Positions 33,907 through 43,479 of a stretch of DNA of 64,000 bases are shown one piece after another (the stretch's first letter is position 1; each line of letters opens with the position of its first letter). The position numbers and the translations under genes were made by a program. Origin of the DNA: Fervidobacterium thailandense (GTDB lineage: Bacteria > Thermotogota > Thermotogae > Thermotogales > Fervidobacteriaceae); contig NZ_LWAF01000006.1 in NCBI RefSeq assembly GCF_001719065.1, forward strand, positions 34,864 to 98,863, given 5' to 3'. Under the pieces are notes generated by a model, which saw nothing but the letters and a program-made list of their open reading frames with translations, was not told the origin of the DNA and did no database searches.

Positions 33907-34986
33907 TCACCTCCTAATCCCAGTTTTTGTAAGCCAGATCCTCAAAAACGGATCGACCAGTTTGTATCCTCTGTCGCACCTTTCGATGACATCGAGATTT
34001 TCGAGCGCCTCCAACGCCCTCCTCACACTTCCAGAACTCATGTTGGTTCTGTAAGGGGACTTTCCCATCGCGAGGTTCTTCAGAACAATCCGTTGATTGG
34101 CCGTCAGTGAGTCCCACAAAAACTCAAACATCGCACGTTCCGTGAGGAGCACCTGTTCAATCGCACGTTGCAAATCCGATTGAGAACAGACCTTTTTTGC
34201 TTTGAGTGAAACGATATTCCAAAGTATATGAGACAAGTACTGAACATAGTATGGATGCCCACAGCAAACCTCGTATATATCGTCGCACAATTTGTTTGAA
34301 ATGACAACCCCCGACGCGTTGAACTTACTCATGATGAACTGCGTAGTCTCACCTTTGTCAAGTAAACCGAGGTTAACAACTTTTGAAAAGCGGTAAAAGG
34401 GTTTTTCCTGGTTTAAGAAAATGTCCCTCATGACATGGCTTTTACTACCCGAGAATATCAACGTCGTGTTTCTGAAAAACTGGGCCTTCTTTCTCAAGAT
34501 TGCGAGCAAATCCACCTCCTTTAAGTTCAAAATCTCCTGAAACTCGTCGAAAGCCACGATCACCGGTTGGTCGAACTTTTCCGAAATGTCCAGCACCTCT
34601 TCTATATTCTTTTCCGTCGGCGCTATACTCAAGCTAAATCCAACAGAGCCAAGCGCGATTTGAATACCGTCCACTTTTGGTAGGAATTTTCTCAAGGCTG
34701 TCTCTATCTTCCTTCTCTTTCCACGCCCCTCCAGGAAGGTCTTTGTATAAGCGCCCAGGAACGTTTCGACACTGGTTACTCCCATGAGGTCAACGTAGAA
34801 AGTCCGGGCGAAATCCACGCGCTCAAAAAGGTTCATGATAAGGGACGTTTTTCCATACCTTCGTGGTGAGACCAACGTGACGTGAACCCCGCTTCTTATA
34901 TCCCTGAGAAGTTCTTCAATCTCCCCCTTTCGATCGCAAAAGTCCTCGCCGGTCACAACAACACCAAATTTGAACGGATTCACCAT
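33907..34986 (-). CDS. Archaeal-type P-loop ATPase with C-terminal winged-helix
   Basis: The 359-residue protein has a Walker A in SPRRYGKTSLIMN near residues 40-52, Walker B in VIVAFDEFQEI near 145, a sensor in TLIFSGSKSHV near 175, and a C-terminal winged-helix (NQRIVLKNLAMGKSPY to KLVDPFLRIWL). It fits the MNS/archaeal ATPase class of STAND-like proteins, which is common on mobile DNA and has no known function. The ATG at 34986 has GGGGAGAG three bases upstream. A palindrome and direct repeat lie just upstream, possibly its operator. Confidence 0.85.
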   Translation of the reverse strand: MVNPFKFGVVVTGEDFCDRKGEIEELLRDIRSGVHVTLVSPRRYGKTSLIMNLFERVDFARTFYVDLMGVTSVETFLGAYTKTFLEGRGKRRKIETALRKFLPKVDGIQIALGSVGFSLSIAPTEKNIEEVLDISEKFDQPVIVAFDEFQEILNLKEVDLLAILRKKAQFFRNTTLIFSGSKSHVMRDIFLNQEKPFYRFSKVVNLGLLDKGETTQFIMSKFNASGVVISNKLCDDIYEVCCGHPYYVQYLSHILWNIVSLKAKKVCSQSDLQRAIEQVLLTERAMFEFLWDSLTANQRIVLKNLAMGKSPYRTNMSSGSVRRALEALENLDVIERCDRGYKLVDPFLRIWLTKTGIRR

Positions 34987-35002
34987 AATCTCTCCCCGCA
35001 TT

Positions 35003-35033
35003 TTGCGACATCGCCACTTGCGACGTCACAAGT
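35003..35033. promoter_or_regulatory. Possible operator between the ATPase and DUF72 genes
   Basis: TTGCGACATC (35003-35012) and TTGCGACGTC (35018-35027) are direct repeats at a 15-base period. The second lies in an 18-base near-perfect palindrome (35016-35033, one mismatch). It is 17 bases upstream of the ATPase start and faces the divergent DUF72 gene. Confidence 0.4.
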
Positions 35034-35096
35034 CTGATTTTACCACAAGCCTACACAGGCAGTATGTGGTAGAATAAATCGTAAGGAGTGGTGAAA

Positions 35097-35864
35097 ATGT
35101 GGTACATAGGCACAAGTGGTTTTTCATTTGAAGACTGGATAGGAACGGTTTACCCTTCCGACACAAGAAGAGAAGAAATGTTTACGTATTATTGTCAGGT
35201 TTACAAGTTCAACGCGGTTGAACTAAACTTCACATTTTACCAGATGCCATCCTGGAAAACCATCCTGAGACTGCTCAGAAAATCACTTCCAGGATTCAAA
35301 TTTTCCGTGAAGGTTCACGGCTCAATAACCCACGAGGGGAACCTCGACAATATATCTCCCTTCTTGGAAAACACAAAAATCCTTGCCGAGGAGGGAAAGA
35401 TGATCGGTTACCTTGCCCAATTCCCATACAGCTTCAAGAAAAGCCCAGAGAACGAGGAGTTTCTCTTCCGACTTGCCGAAAGAATATCTCCACTATTCGT
35501 CGAATTTCGTCACGACAGCTGGGTCGAGTTCTGCGAAAAGCACAGCGAACAATTTTCGTTTGTGGCTGTTGACCTTCCGAAAATCGCTAACTTATTTCCT
35601 TTCCTGGTTTTCAACAAAGGAACCGTTTACGTAAGATTCCACGGCCGGAATAAAAATTGGTTCCAGGCTGATGAAAAAACTCGCTACGACTACGATTACT
35701 CCGAGAACGAACTCACGGAATTCGTCTCGGTGTTGAACGTTCCTTGGATTCAAACACGATATGTCTTTTTCAACAATTGCTACCGCGGACAAGCCTTAAG
35801 AAATGCGTTGAAGTTTCGCGAGATGGTTGGGGGAAGTAGAGCAGGGGATTTATTTTCGATTTAG
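35097..35864 (+). CDS. DUF72 (YecE-like) family protein
   Basis: The 255-residue protein is a TIM-barrel-like DUF72 member with the opening YIGTSGFSFEDWIGTVYP, then FNAVELNFTFYQMP near 42, LAQFPYSFKKS near 110, and FVEFRHDSW near 140. The family's function is not established. AAGGAGTGG lies six bases before the ATG. A TAGAAT -10 at 35070-35075 is possible but has no clear -35. The gene is followed by a strong hairpin terminator. Confidence 0.88.
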   Translation: MWYIGTSGFSFEDWIGTVYPSDTRREEMFTYYCQVYKFNAVELNFTFYQMPSWKTILRLLRKSLPGFKFSVKVHGSITHEGNLDNISPFLENTKILAEEGKMIGYLAQFPYSFKKSPENEEFLFRLAERISPLFVEFRHDSWVEFCEKHSEQFSFVAVDLPKIANLFPFLVFNKGTVYVRFHGRNKNWFQADEKTRYDYDYSENELTEFVSVLNVPWIQTRYVFFNNCYRGQALRNALKFREMVGGSRAGDLFSI

Positions 35865-35871
35865 AAAAACA

Positions 35872-35908
35872 AAAAGCCGGCGGTTGGGACCACCGGCCTT
35901 TTGTTTTT
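35872..35908 (+). terminator. Terminator after the DUF72 gene
   Basis: A GC-rich hairpin (GCCGG with CCGGC, extended with one mismatch to GCCGGCGGT/ACCACCGGC) is followed by TTTTGTTTTTA. AAAACAAAAA before it allows use from the converging chemoreceptor gene as well. Confidence 0.82.
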
Positions 35909-35932
35909 ATGTCACGATATACAAACCCAGAG

Positions 35933-37906
35933 CTAAATTTTAAACCTTTGCGTAACTTCTTCAAGCATTCTTGATATGCCCAGGAGCTCAGAAGAAATTT
36001 CTTTGATTTCCATGAATCGACCTTCTTGTTCTCGCACCGCTTTGCTAACAGCTTCTATCTTTTCAACAATACTCGCAACGGATCTTGCCGCTGTGTCCAA
36101 CGCACTGCTCATCTCTTCAGCTCCCGCGCTCATCTCCTGCGAACTTGCGGCAAGATTATCTACCATCGTTGTAACGCTTTCTATCTGCGTAAGGATGTTT
36201 TTGAAGGACTTTGTAACATTTTCAGCCTCGAGTTCAGCTTTTTCGACTACTGAAATCATTTCCTCAGTTGCTTCACTTGCAAGTTCCGAACCTTGTTGAA
36301 TGGTCGAAAGTATCTGAGCGATTCGACCTGTTTCAAGTTTACTTTGCTCGGCTAATTTCCTTATTTCATCGGCAACTACGGCAAATCCTCTTCCGGCTTC
36401 ACCCGCCCGTGCTGCTTCGATAGCCGCGTTCAGTGCTAAAAGGTTAGTTTGTTCCGCGATAGAGTTGATGGTGTCAACTATCTCTTGGATGTTCTTAGCA
36501 TTTGCCACAAGCTTTCTTACTACATCTCCTGTGGCCATCGCTTTTTCGCGAGTTTTCGAAACAGCAGCAGTCACGGTTTCAATAGCTCCCTCACCTTGTC
36601 TTGCCAATTGTGCCATGACATTTGCCCTTTCCGAAAGCTCCTGCGCAGCGTGAGCAATATTTTGAGCACTCGCAGCGACCTCTTGTACACCACTTGTAAG
36701 TTCCTCAACAGATGCTGAAGCGTTTTGGGAAGCTGTGTTGACCTCCTCAGAGAGCAAAACAAGAGTGGATGTCCTATTTGCAAATTCTTCAGCGGAGCTA
36801 TTCAAGGCTGTGGCTGAACGTCTAACTTCTTGAGAAGCTTGAATAACACTTCCGATAGTAGATCTTAGCGAGGAAATCATGTTTTTCATTCCCTCAATCA
36901 TGTCATCCAACTCATCTCGTCTCTTTGACGAAGAAACGCTGGAAAGTTCTGTTGTAAAATCTCCAGAGGCAATTTTCACGAGCGAATTTAGGACGCTGCC
37001 AATTTTTCGGGAAGTTTTGGCAGAGTAGATCATATTGAAGAACGCAACAAGAATAGCCAAAGCAATTGTAACAATCAATTGAATCCATAGAGAATTTTTT
37101 TGCTCCGCTACGAGATCCGAAACGTCTATTCTTGAAAACAACACACCGATAACTTCGTTTTTGTAATCAGTTACAATAAAGTCCGTGTAAACGTAGTTTC
37201 CTCGAAGAAAATGCCCATGTTTCCCCGCCAAAATACTGTTAATGTCAAAATACTTTGTGAAGTCTTCAAGATTTTCAGACTCTTTAACAACCTTTCTGTC
37301 CGGATTACCACGTTCATCTTTCAACAGAAGAATGATGTTGTCCCCAGGAATTTTCCCAAGAAATCGTTCGTCGAAGTACTCTACCATTTCCACACTTCCG
37401 ATGTATTCACCGTCGTAGAAAACCGGATAAATTACCCGGTTTCCAAAGCCGGATTTTCCTATCGAAACAGTTCGCAAGGGCTTCTTTGTTGCAATAACTT
37501 CAAGCACATCTTTCCTAAAGTCCAACAGATCACCAAATTTTGTAGGATCATTTGATCTAAGATAAGAGCGACCATCCTTTGTGTGGAAATGAATGAGACC
37601 AATATTTACAGCAGCCTTTAACTCCTGACCAAGTTTCGTGATTATCTTGACGAGATTTTCCCTATCGTTTTGGGCAAAAGCACGAATAGCTTCTTCGTTG
37701 TTTAGAAGAGTCAGGATCGCAGCTTCGATAGTTGATGCGGATTCTGCTATCTTGGTTTCGAAGAAACTTTCAAAATCCTCCTCTTCTCGCTCCTTTATGC
37801 GCTCAAGTTGGATTCGGAAAAAGATAAACTGCGTCAGCAGCATAACCACAACTACCAACACGACCAATCCCGGAACGAAAACTCTCATGTAGTTCCTCAG
37901 TTTCAC
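35933..37906 (-). CDS. Methyl-accepting chemotaxis protein (Cache sensor)
   Basis: The 657-residue receptor has TM1 at about 12-32, a large Cache-type extracellular sensor at about 40-270 (with [20 protein letters not shown], a Cache signature), TM2 near 280-300, a HAMP domain, and a signalling hairpin whose tip reads [20 protein letters not shown]. It passes ligand signals to CheA at the membrane. The start is a GTG at 37906, four bases after GGGGGTGG. The hairpin tip matches that of the second receptor at 55345. Ligand unknown. No CheW-binding C-terminal pentapeptide tether is evident. Confidence 0.95.
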   Translation of the reverse strand: MKLRNYMRVFVPGLVVLVVVVMLLTQFIFFRIQLERIKEREEEDFESFFETKIAESASTIEAAILTLLNNEEAIRAFAQNDRENLVKIITKLGQELKAAVNIGLIHFHTKDGRSYLRSNDPTKFGDLLDFRKDVLEVIATKKPLRTVSIGKSGFGNRVIYPVFYDGEYIGSVEMVEYFDERFLGKIPGDNIILLLKDERGNPDRKVVKESENLEDFTKYFDINSILAGKHGHFLRGNYVYTDFIVTDYKNEVIGVLFSRIDVSDLVAEQKNSLWIQLIVTIALAILVAFFNMIYSAKTSRKIGSVLNSLVKIASGDFTTELSSVSSSKRRDELDDMIEGMKNMISSLRSTIGSVIQASQEVRRSATALNSSAEEFANRTSTLVLLSEEVNTASQNASASVEELTSGVQEVAASAQNIAHAAQELSERANVMAQLARQGEGAIETVTAAVSKTREKAMATGDVVRKLVANAKNIQEIVDTINSIAEQTNLLALNAAIEAARAGEAGRGFAVVADEIRKLAEQSKLETGRIAQILSTIQQGSELASEATEEMISVVEKAELEAENVTKSFKNILTQIESVTTMVDNLAASSQEMSAGAEEMSSALDTAARSVASIVEKIEAVSKAVREQEGRFMEIKEISSELLGISRMLEEVTQRFKI

Positions 37907-38007
37907 TATACCACCCCCAGACCTGCTCTAATTTTAGACTGTTTTTATCTAATTTTACTACAAAGTTATTTACTGTGTCAATGAGTTAACCGAGAAAGTA
38001 AGTTGAA

Positions 38008-39834
38008 CTACATTCGTCGCAGAACGATCACCGTACCATCAAGATACGAAACGACAATTTTATCACCATCCACCAGCACCTTACGAAGCAAAAATGAGTC
38101 GTGCGGCCTTATTCGAACACGTTCAATGCCATGTTCTCCATCGAGCAAGATTAGCTCTCCCTTCAGGTTGCCTATTATCAAACCTTCCCGAAATAATTGA
38201 GGAGATGAACCGTAGACTGAGGCACCCGTTTTTACTTTCCAAAACACTTTTCCTGACCTTAAATCGAATTTCATCACTTCACCGTTGATGGTGGAGCAGT
38301 ACCCGTTGCTGTTCACTAAAAGAACATCCGAGAATCCAACACCTGAAAGAGGAATAGTCCAGACTGTTAGACCTGTTTCGATGGAAAGTGCTTGAATATA
38401 GCCGGCAAAGTGAGTGTAAATTACCGTTCTCTCAAACACCTGCGGTGTACAGCCCGCCGCCGTATAGTATGTCTTTCCAACTTTGAATTCTTTTAACTCC
38501 TCTCCGGTTTCGTTTAAAAAGTATAAACCGCCAGACCACGACGCAAAAATGTACTTGCCATCGGAAAAATTAGCCGGTTTCTGGATAACCCCGCCAACAT
38601 CGTACTTTTTGATCATCATTAAGCTTTTGCTTTCCAACAGATAAAACGAACGTCCTGCCCCGATACCTACGGTTTTTAACCCCACGGAGATGCTGAAAAC
38701 CGGTTCGGAAATGGATTGAGTGGCTAAGACTTTTCCGTCTGACGCCTTTAACAGGTAAACTCTACCACTCAAATCGCCAGCATAGAGGAACTCGCCGTAG
38801 GAAACGAGATTTGAAACGGTAGGACCTATTGTAGCTCTCCAAATCAATTTTCCATTTTCGTCAAAGCTGTAGATATTCCCTGAGTAGTCTGAAAAGGCAT
38901 ATCCCGTCGGTGTTCTTACCGGGGGACTGTACGAGGTATTCTCCATTTTAGTGTTCCAAGAAAGCGTAAGAAGTTCTGAATACTTAGGCTGAAACGAACT
39001 GGATCTTGAAAATTTTTTAGATATTTCCAACCTGCGTGAGAGGTCTCTACTAATACTTCCAAGAAGCTCAAAGTTTTTACCATCATTCGTTTTCCAAATG
39101 TAAAAGTTATTCTCATCCCAACTCAGAACAGTTGCCCATCCATCCTTTGCCGCACCCACGGTTGCGGTGTATAATCCATTAACGGGAGAGGAGATTGTGA
39201 ACTTATGAGTGTGGCCTGATAAGTGAAGGGTAACGTTGAATCTCTCCGAAAGTTGGTAAAGCTTCCACCCATCATCCGTATAACTAATCGGATGGTGTGA
39301 GAAAAAAACAAAATTTCTACTCCTATTTACGTTTGACTCGAGTTTGCTAGTTAGCCAAGAAAGTTGTGCATCCCCGAAATGACCCACGTGCTCGAAGAAT
39401 AACGAACTATCAAGACCAATGAATGTTACGTCATCAATAACAACCTCAAATACCCTATATAAAGCATTGCGGATTTTGATGTCTTTGCGCACACAATCGG
39501 TCCAGCGAGTATCGTGGTTACCCAAAAGGAAACTACAGGCACCAAAATTATTTTCAAGTTTTTTCAACAACTTACCAAACTCGGCAAATTCCTGCTCAGT
39601 TCCCATTTCTGTTAAATCGCCCAAAAGGAACGTGTGCAACGGTCTTAGATGTACCAATTGCTCAACCGTGCTGTCAACCACACGACGAGTTGGGGGATAG
39701 TGGAGATCGGATAAGATAAGCACATATCCCCGATGACGTGAAAAAGGAAGTTCTTGGGAGAAGCAGACGAATGAGCTTAAGAAAAACAATAAAAGCAGAA
39801 AAGCGATAATGAATCTTTTTGAACGCTGATTCAT
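38008..39834 (-). CDS. Secreted calcineurin-like phosphoesterase fused to a beta-propeller
   Basis: The 608-residue protein has a signal peptide (RFIIAFLLLLFFLSSFVCFS, cut near residue 27). A metallophosphatase domain at about 35-250 has all five motifs: LSDLHYP, LLGDLTEMG, LLGNHDTRW, FSHHPISY and LSGHTHKF. From about 310 to 600 it carries PQQ-like beta-propeller repeats (YAGDLSGRVYLLKASDGKVL and similar). It should act outside the inner membrane on phosphoesters or nucleotides. The ATG at 39834 is chosen: it precedes the signal peptide, GGGAGG lies 15 bases upstream, and the promoter at 39883 would exclude earlier starts. The fusion is unusual. Confidence 0.8.
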   Translation of the reverse strand: MNQRSKRFIIAFLLLLFFLSSFVCFSQELPFSRHRGYVLILSDLHYPPTRRVVDSTVEQLVHLRPLHTFLLGDLTEMGTEQEFAEFGKLLKKLENNFGACSFLLGNHDTRWTDCVRKDIKIRNALYRVFEVVIDDVTFIGLDSSLFFEHVGHFGDAQLSWLTSKLESNVNRSRNFVFFSHHPISYTDDGWKLYQLSERFNVTLHLSGHTHKFTISSPVNGLYTATVGAAKDGWATVLSWDENNFYIWKTNDGKNFELLGSISRDLSRRLEISKKFSRSSSFQPKYSELLTLSWNTKMENTSYSPPVRTPTGYAFSDYSGNIYSFDENGKLIWRATIGPTVSNLVSYGEFLYAGDLSGRVYLLKASDGKVLATQSISEPVFSISVGLKTVGIGAGRSFYLLESKSLMMIKKYDVGGVIQKPANFSDGKYIFASWSGGLYFLNETGEELKEFKVGKTYYTAAGCTPQVFERTVIYTHFAGYIQALSIETGLTVWTIPLSGVGFSDVLLVNSNGYCSTINGEVMKFDLRSGKVFWKVKTGASVYGSSPQLFREGLIIGNLKGELILLDGEHGIERVRIRPHDSFLLRKVLVDGDKIVVSYLDGTVIVLRRM

Positions 39835-39875
39835 AAGAACACTCTGAACCTCCCGCATATACAGTTGTTGTGCCT

Positions 39876-39912
39876 TTGAACAATTATACACGGACAGGTA
39901 TAATGGTTTCAA
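39876..39912. promoter_or_regulatory. Overlapping divergent promoters
   Basis: Plus strand: TTGAAC (39876-39881), 17-base spacer, TATAAT (39899-39904), for the membrane protein at 39978. Minus strand: TTGAAA (39912-39907), 18-base spacer, TATAAT (39888-39883), for the phosphoesterase gene. The two occupy the same 37 bases, so one polymerase would block the other. Confidence 0.75.
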
Positions 39913-39977
39913 GTTTGTTATACTTTTAGCCGAAAATAAAATTGATTGCGGATCGACGTTGCACGGAGGTGTAAGAC

Positions 39978-40661
39978 GTGAGTCGGAACGGGAAACTTGG
40001 TACGTTAGTTGGTGATGTAACTATTGTTACTTTTTTTATCCTTCTCTTGGTCTTATTGACGACCCCCACAACAAGGGCTGTCTACATTCAACTTAATTCC
40101 TCGCATCCGTACTTGTTAGGCTTTTTAAAGGTTGGCATTCTCGCTACGCTTGGTGAGATAATATCAAAAAGAATAGCTTCGGGTAAGTATGAAAAACTCG
40201 TAGGGCTTCCCTACAGATTCCTCATCTGGGGACTACTTGGAATCATTTTCGTCCCTATTTTCGAACTCTATTTTTCAGGTGTCAGGGCTTTACTTAACAA
40301 AAAGTTATTACCCTGCGTTTCTTCTATGTTCATTTTCTTCCAGGCCTTTTACACGAGTCTCATAATGAACCTCACATTCGCTCCTGTTTTTATGGCCTTC
40401 CATCGAATAACAGACGCTTACATAGATCTCGGTGGTGGTAAGATTAGTTCAATACTTAAGCTCAAATTCAAAGATGTGTTAAAAAGCGTAAACTGGAACC
40501 ACTTCACCACCTTCGTGTTGTTCAAGACGATCCCATTTTTCTGGATTCCTGCTCACACAATAACGTTCTTGCTCCCATCCAATTTCCGAATACTGACCGC
40601 TGCTTTACTTTCCGTGGCATTAGGCATTCTGCTCTCTATACGCTCGTCAAAACCGAAGTGA
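39978..40661 (+). CDS. Multi-pass membrane protein, unknown function
   Basis: I do not recognise a named family with certainty. The 227-residue protein has four to six hydrophobic segments (about 18-33, 45-60, 80-100, 115-140, 165-190 and 195-215). The C-terminal half, with WNHFTTFVLFKTIPFFWIPA and LPSNFRILTAALLSVALGIL, has a distant look of Mpv17/PMP22-like proteins, but this is not secure. A GTG start at 39978 follows GGAGGTG by six bases. It has its own promoter and is followed by the minor-pilin operon after 79 bases. Confidence 0.6.
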   Translation: MSRNGKLGTLVGDVTIVTFFILLLVLLTTPTTRAVYIQLNSSHPYLLGFLKVGILATLGEIISKRIASGKYEKLVGLPYRFLIWGLLGIIFVPIFELYFSGVRALLNKKLLPCVSSMFIFFQAFYTSLIMNLTFAPVFMAFHRITDAYIDLGGGKISSILKLKFKDVLKSVNWNHFTTFVLFKTIPFFWIPAHTITFLLPSNFRILTAALLSVALGILLSIRSSKPK

Positions 40662-40687
40662 ACGGACAATTCATTTTGTGAATTTTG

Positions 40688-40696
40688 TGTTATAAT
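40688..40696 (+). promoter_or_regulatory. Extended -10 promoter of the minor-pilin operon
   Basis: TGTTATAAT is an extended -10 that begins 53 bases before the ATG at 40741. No strong -35 is seen at the right distance. Confidence 0.6.
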
Positions 40697-42125
40697 AAAT
40701 CAACTGCAGGCAGTTGAGCATGCACCTGGAGGTGGAAGACATGAACGTCTTCCTAAGGTTCAGGAAAAAGCTAACTGGTTTTAACTTGGTTTTGATAATC
40801 CTTCTGCTTTCAACAATCTCACTTGGTGGCTTCTTCCAAAAAACCTACCCAGAGCTTCCCATAAACCAGCAAAACCCCGACAGCTCGTGGGGCGCGGTAT
40901 ACAGCAAACGTGTCTCCACAAGAGTTATTACGGGACAAACCGTTCTTTCCGTTGCGTACGAAGTGACGACCGTCAACGCGAACCCCGGAGAAGGACCTTT
41001 TTCGGATGTTTCGCAGACATACTTGGTTGATTATAACCGAGATGGCCGCGCGGATATCTTTTCGGTAACTTACGGTGGGCGGGTCATAATTAAGAGAAAC
41101 GACGGAGTAATCAATAACGATCTGAGATTCACCGATACAGTTTCTTATACTATCTGGAGCCTTGGAAACAACAACGGTTCTGGAGATGGAACGGCTGTCG
41201 TTGATGATTTTGATAACGACGGCAAGCCGGACCTATTCTTGTTCAATGCGCGACAGCTTGCTATTTATATCCCCGACGCAACCGTACCAAAATCAGCAAC
41301 GGCAAATCCCCCACAAATGTTCTGGCAATTCTTCAATTCGGATTCAAGATTCCGAACCAATTGGACGGTAAGCGCCATGGCAGCTTACGATTACGATGGC
41401 GATGGCTACAAAGACATAATATACGCTGATATGTCCGGAAGAGTTTGGCTTTGGAAGAACGTTCCATCCCGCGGCAATACGAGATTTTTTGATCCAAACG
41501 GAAGAGTTTTACTGTTCTCGGATCCTGATGTTGGAACAACGGCAACGTACGGAGGAGCGGTTCTCGATTTAGCCGATGTTGACGACGACGGGGTTCCCGA
41601 CCTTGTTGTTGGGCACACGGATAAACGCAACATATTCCTTTATCCCGGTAAGTTAGTAAACCAACAACTGGTTTTTGATCCGCGAGAAAAAATTGCACTC
41701 GTTAGACCTGATGGTAATCTCGGAACGTTAGTTTCCGTTGATCCCACGATCCCGAACTCCAAAGACCCAAAACTTTTACCGAGTTTCGCGCCAACGGTGA
41801 TTAAAGTAATCGATGTTGACAGAGATGGTATCAAAGACATTTTCATCGCAACCGATGCTTGGAGACAAGGTGCAAACTTTGGGGGTAGCATTTATCTTTT
41901 CAAAGGCCGTGGCCGTACAATCGACGGGAAAACGAATTTTGTGAGTTTAGAGTTGGTCAGAGGTAACTATTCGTCAAGAGGAGTTAACCCCTACGATTTT
42001 GACTCCGGAGCAGTTGGTGACATCGACAACGACGGTATACCAGACTTCGTTGCGGCCGATGGTAATCACTCGGGAAATTATTACAAAATCGTTATGACAA
42101 CGAATTCTCTTTATGTGACCGAAGG

Positions 42126-43003
42126 ACACCCTGTCCAAAGTAACAAACTAATTAAGAAGAATTTCAAGTGTCCTTGGTTCTTGCTTTATTCGATTTACCA
42201 AGTACACTAACATCCTCCCTATTAGCATCCACTCTATCCATACTTTCACGTCTTCCCACTTTTTCCGCTCAAAATTTATCTTCATCTTCAGCCGTTGAAT
42301 GAATTCCTCTATTTTCCACCTGTGCATGTATATACTTCCTATCAACGGCCTTTTAGTAAATTCTTTTCCCGCTTTCCCCCTGGGCCTTATGTACCCTTCT
42401 GTTTTCCTTACGAACTCAGCTTCGGCATATCCTCTGTCCGCTATTACTTTTCCCCTTATCCCTTCGATTAGTTTTTCAGCTACTCGTACGTCCCTTTGGT
42501 CGCTTATTGCAAAAGCTATTAACTCTTCTCTTCGGATGTCTATTACCAGATGGAGCTTTTCGTTCTTTTTTAGCCTTGTGCTTTCTATAGCCACGATACT
42601 CCCGATCAGTTTTTTAACGAGCCCGGATAGTTTCTCTTTGTCTATTTTCTTCATTCGATAACTTATTGTCTGTATCGATGGGAGTTTTTCATCGAAAATT
42701 ACTTGCTTAGCTTTTATTTTCCTGTATAGTTCTCTAATCGAGCGTGATTGGAGGAAGTGGAAAATGATCAAGAGTTTGAGAAAGAGGACATTGCCATACT
42801 TGCGAAGATACATACGTTTAGAAGGTTTACAAACGATACTTGCGATAGACTCGAGAATATCGTTAGGGATATTGAAAGAGACAGTAATGAGTTGAGCTCC
42901 TTCATTCATGAGCTACACCTCCGAAGAAGAGTAACTAATAGAATGTTATTTGGTGTAGCTCGTTTTTTCAAGTATCATTCCTAACTTACTTTGGACAGGG
43001 TGT
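42126..43003. mobile_element. Intact 878-bp IS4-type insertion sequence
   Basis: Perfect 18-base terminal inverted repeats (ACACCCTGTCCAAAGTAA at 42126-42143 and its complement at 42986-43003) enclose one transposase gene on the minus strand. A 14-base target duplication, TATGTGACCGAAGG, lies at 42112-42125 and 43004-43017. The undecayed repeats and duplication point to a recent insertion. Relics of the same family lie at 1-600 and near 4170. The element is short for an IS4-type element. Confidence 0.92.
42148..42909 (-). CDS. IS4-type DDE transposase
   Basis: The 253-residue enzyme has a DDE core: Asp in LVIDIRREE near 112-120, Asp in VIADRGYAE near 157, and Glu in YMHRWKIEEFIQRLK near 195-209. 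The last block fits the IS4 signature Y-x2-R-x3-E-x6-K exactly. GGAGGTG lies six bases before the ATG at 42909. At 253 residues it is shorter than most IS4 transposases, but the element's ends are intact, so this is probably its normal length. Confidence 0.9.
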   Translation of the reverse strand: MNEGAQLITVSFNIPNDILESIASIVCKPSKRMYLRKYGNVLFLKLLIIFHFLQSRSIRELYRKIKAKQVIFDEKLPSIQTISYRMKKIDKEKLSGLVKKLIGSIVAIESTRLKKNEKLHLVIDIRREELIAFAISDQRDVRVAEKLIEGIRGKVIADRGYAEAEFVRKTEGYIRPRGKAGKEFTKRPLIGSIYMHRWKIEEFIQRLKMKINFERKKWEDVKVWIEWMLIGRMLVYLVNRIKQEPRTLEILLN

Positions 43004-43479
43004 TATGTGACCGAAGGAGGTTTCCTTGTAAGCTTTGAAACGCCAAGACTTGTCGGTATCCCTCTTGCAAACCTTCGTGAAAACTTCACAAAGCGAATCG
43101 AGGTAACGGTAGAGTTCGCCAATACCCCTGACTCGCAAGGAACGTTCTCGCTGAGATATTCAAACTCAAAAATCAGGGACCCTCGCCTTATCGATCCGAA
43201 GAACTATCCGTTATTCCCCGGAACGACAGATTCGATGTCAATTCCGCCTACAAGAACTTTCACAGCAACTAACGTCTTCAACACTCCCGTTATGGACCCA
43301 CAGGTCATTATAACGATCGAACCTCCAAAAAGACCGGATGGTACGGTCGATAGAACAAAGGCACCTCAGATACTGAGGATAACGTACAAGGTTTGGACAG
43401 AACCTGCTCAAGTACAAGTTAAAAGATTTTTGTGGATGAAAAGTAGATGATAAATCTAAATTCAAGCTGGAGGGTTCAC

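Larger units (their letters stand above)
40741..43450 (+). pseudogene. PilY1-like FG-GAP/VCBS repeat protein, split by an IS
   Basis: The gene reads 40741-42125, is cut by the IS at 42126-43003 plus its 14-bp duplication, and continues at 43018-43450. Joined without the IS, the frame is unbroken and gives 605 residues (LYVTEG then GFLVSFETPR). The N-terminus has one TM segment (NLVLIILLLSTISLGGF). About six FG-GAP/VCBS repeats follow, with Ca-binding loops such as DYNRDGRAD, DFDNDGKPD, DYDGDGYKD, DVDDDGVPD, DVDRDGIKD and DIDNDGIPD. It leads four minor pilins, so a PilY1-like tip or anchor role is inferred. GGAGGTG sets the ATG at 40741. As it stands the product is truncated at 42210. Confidence 0.8.
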
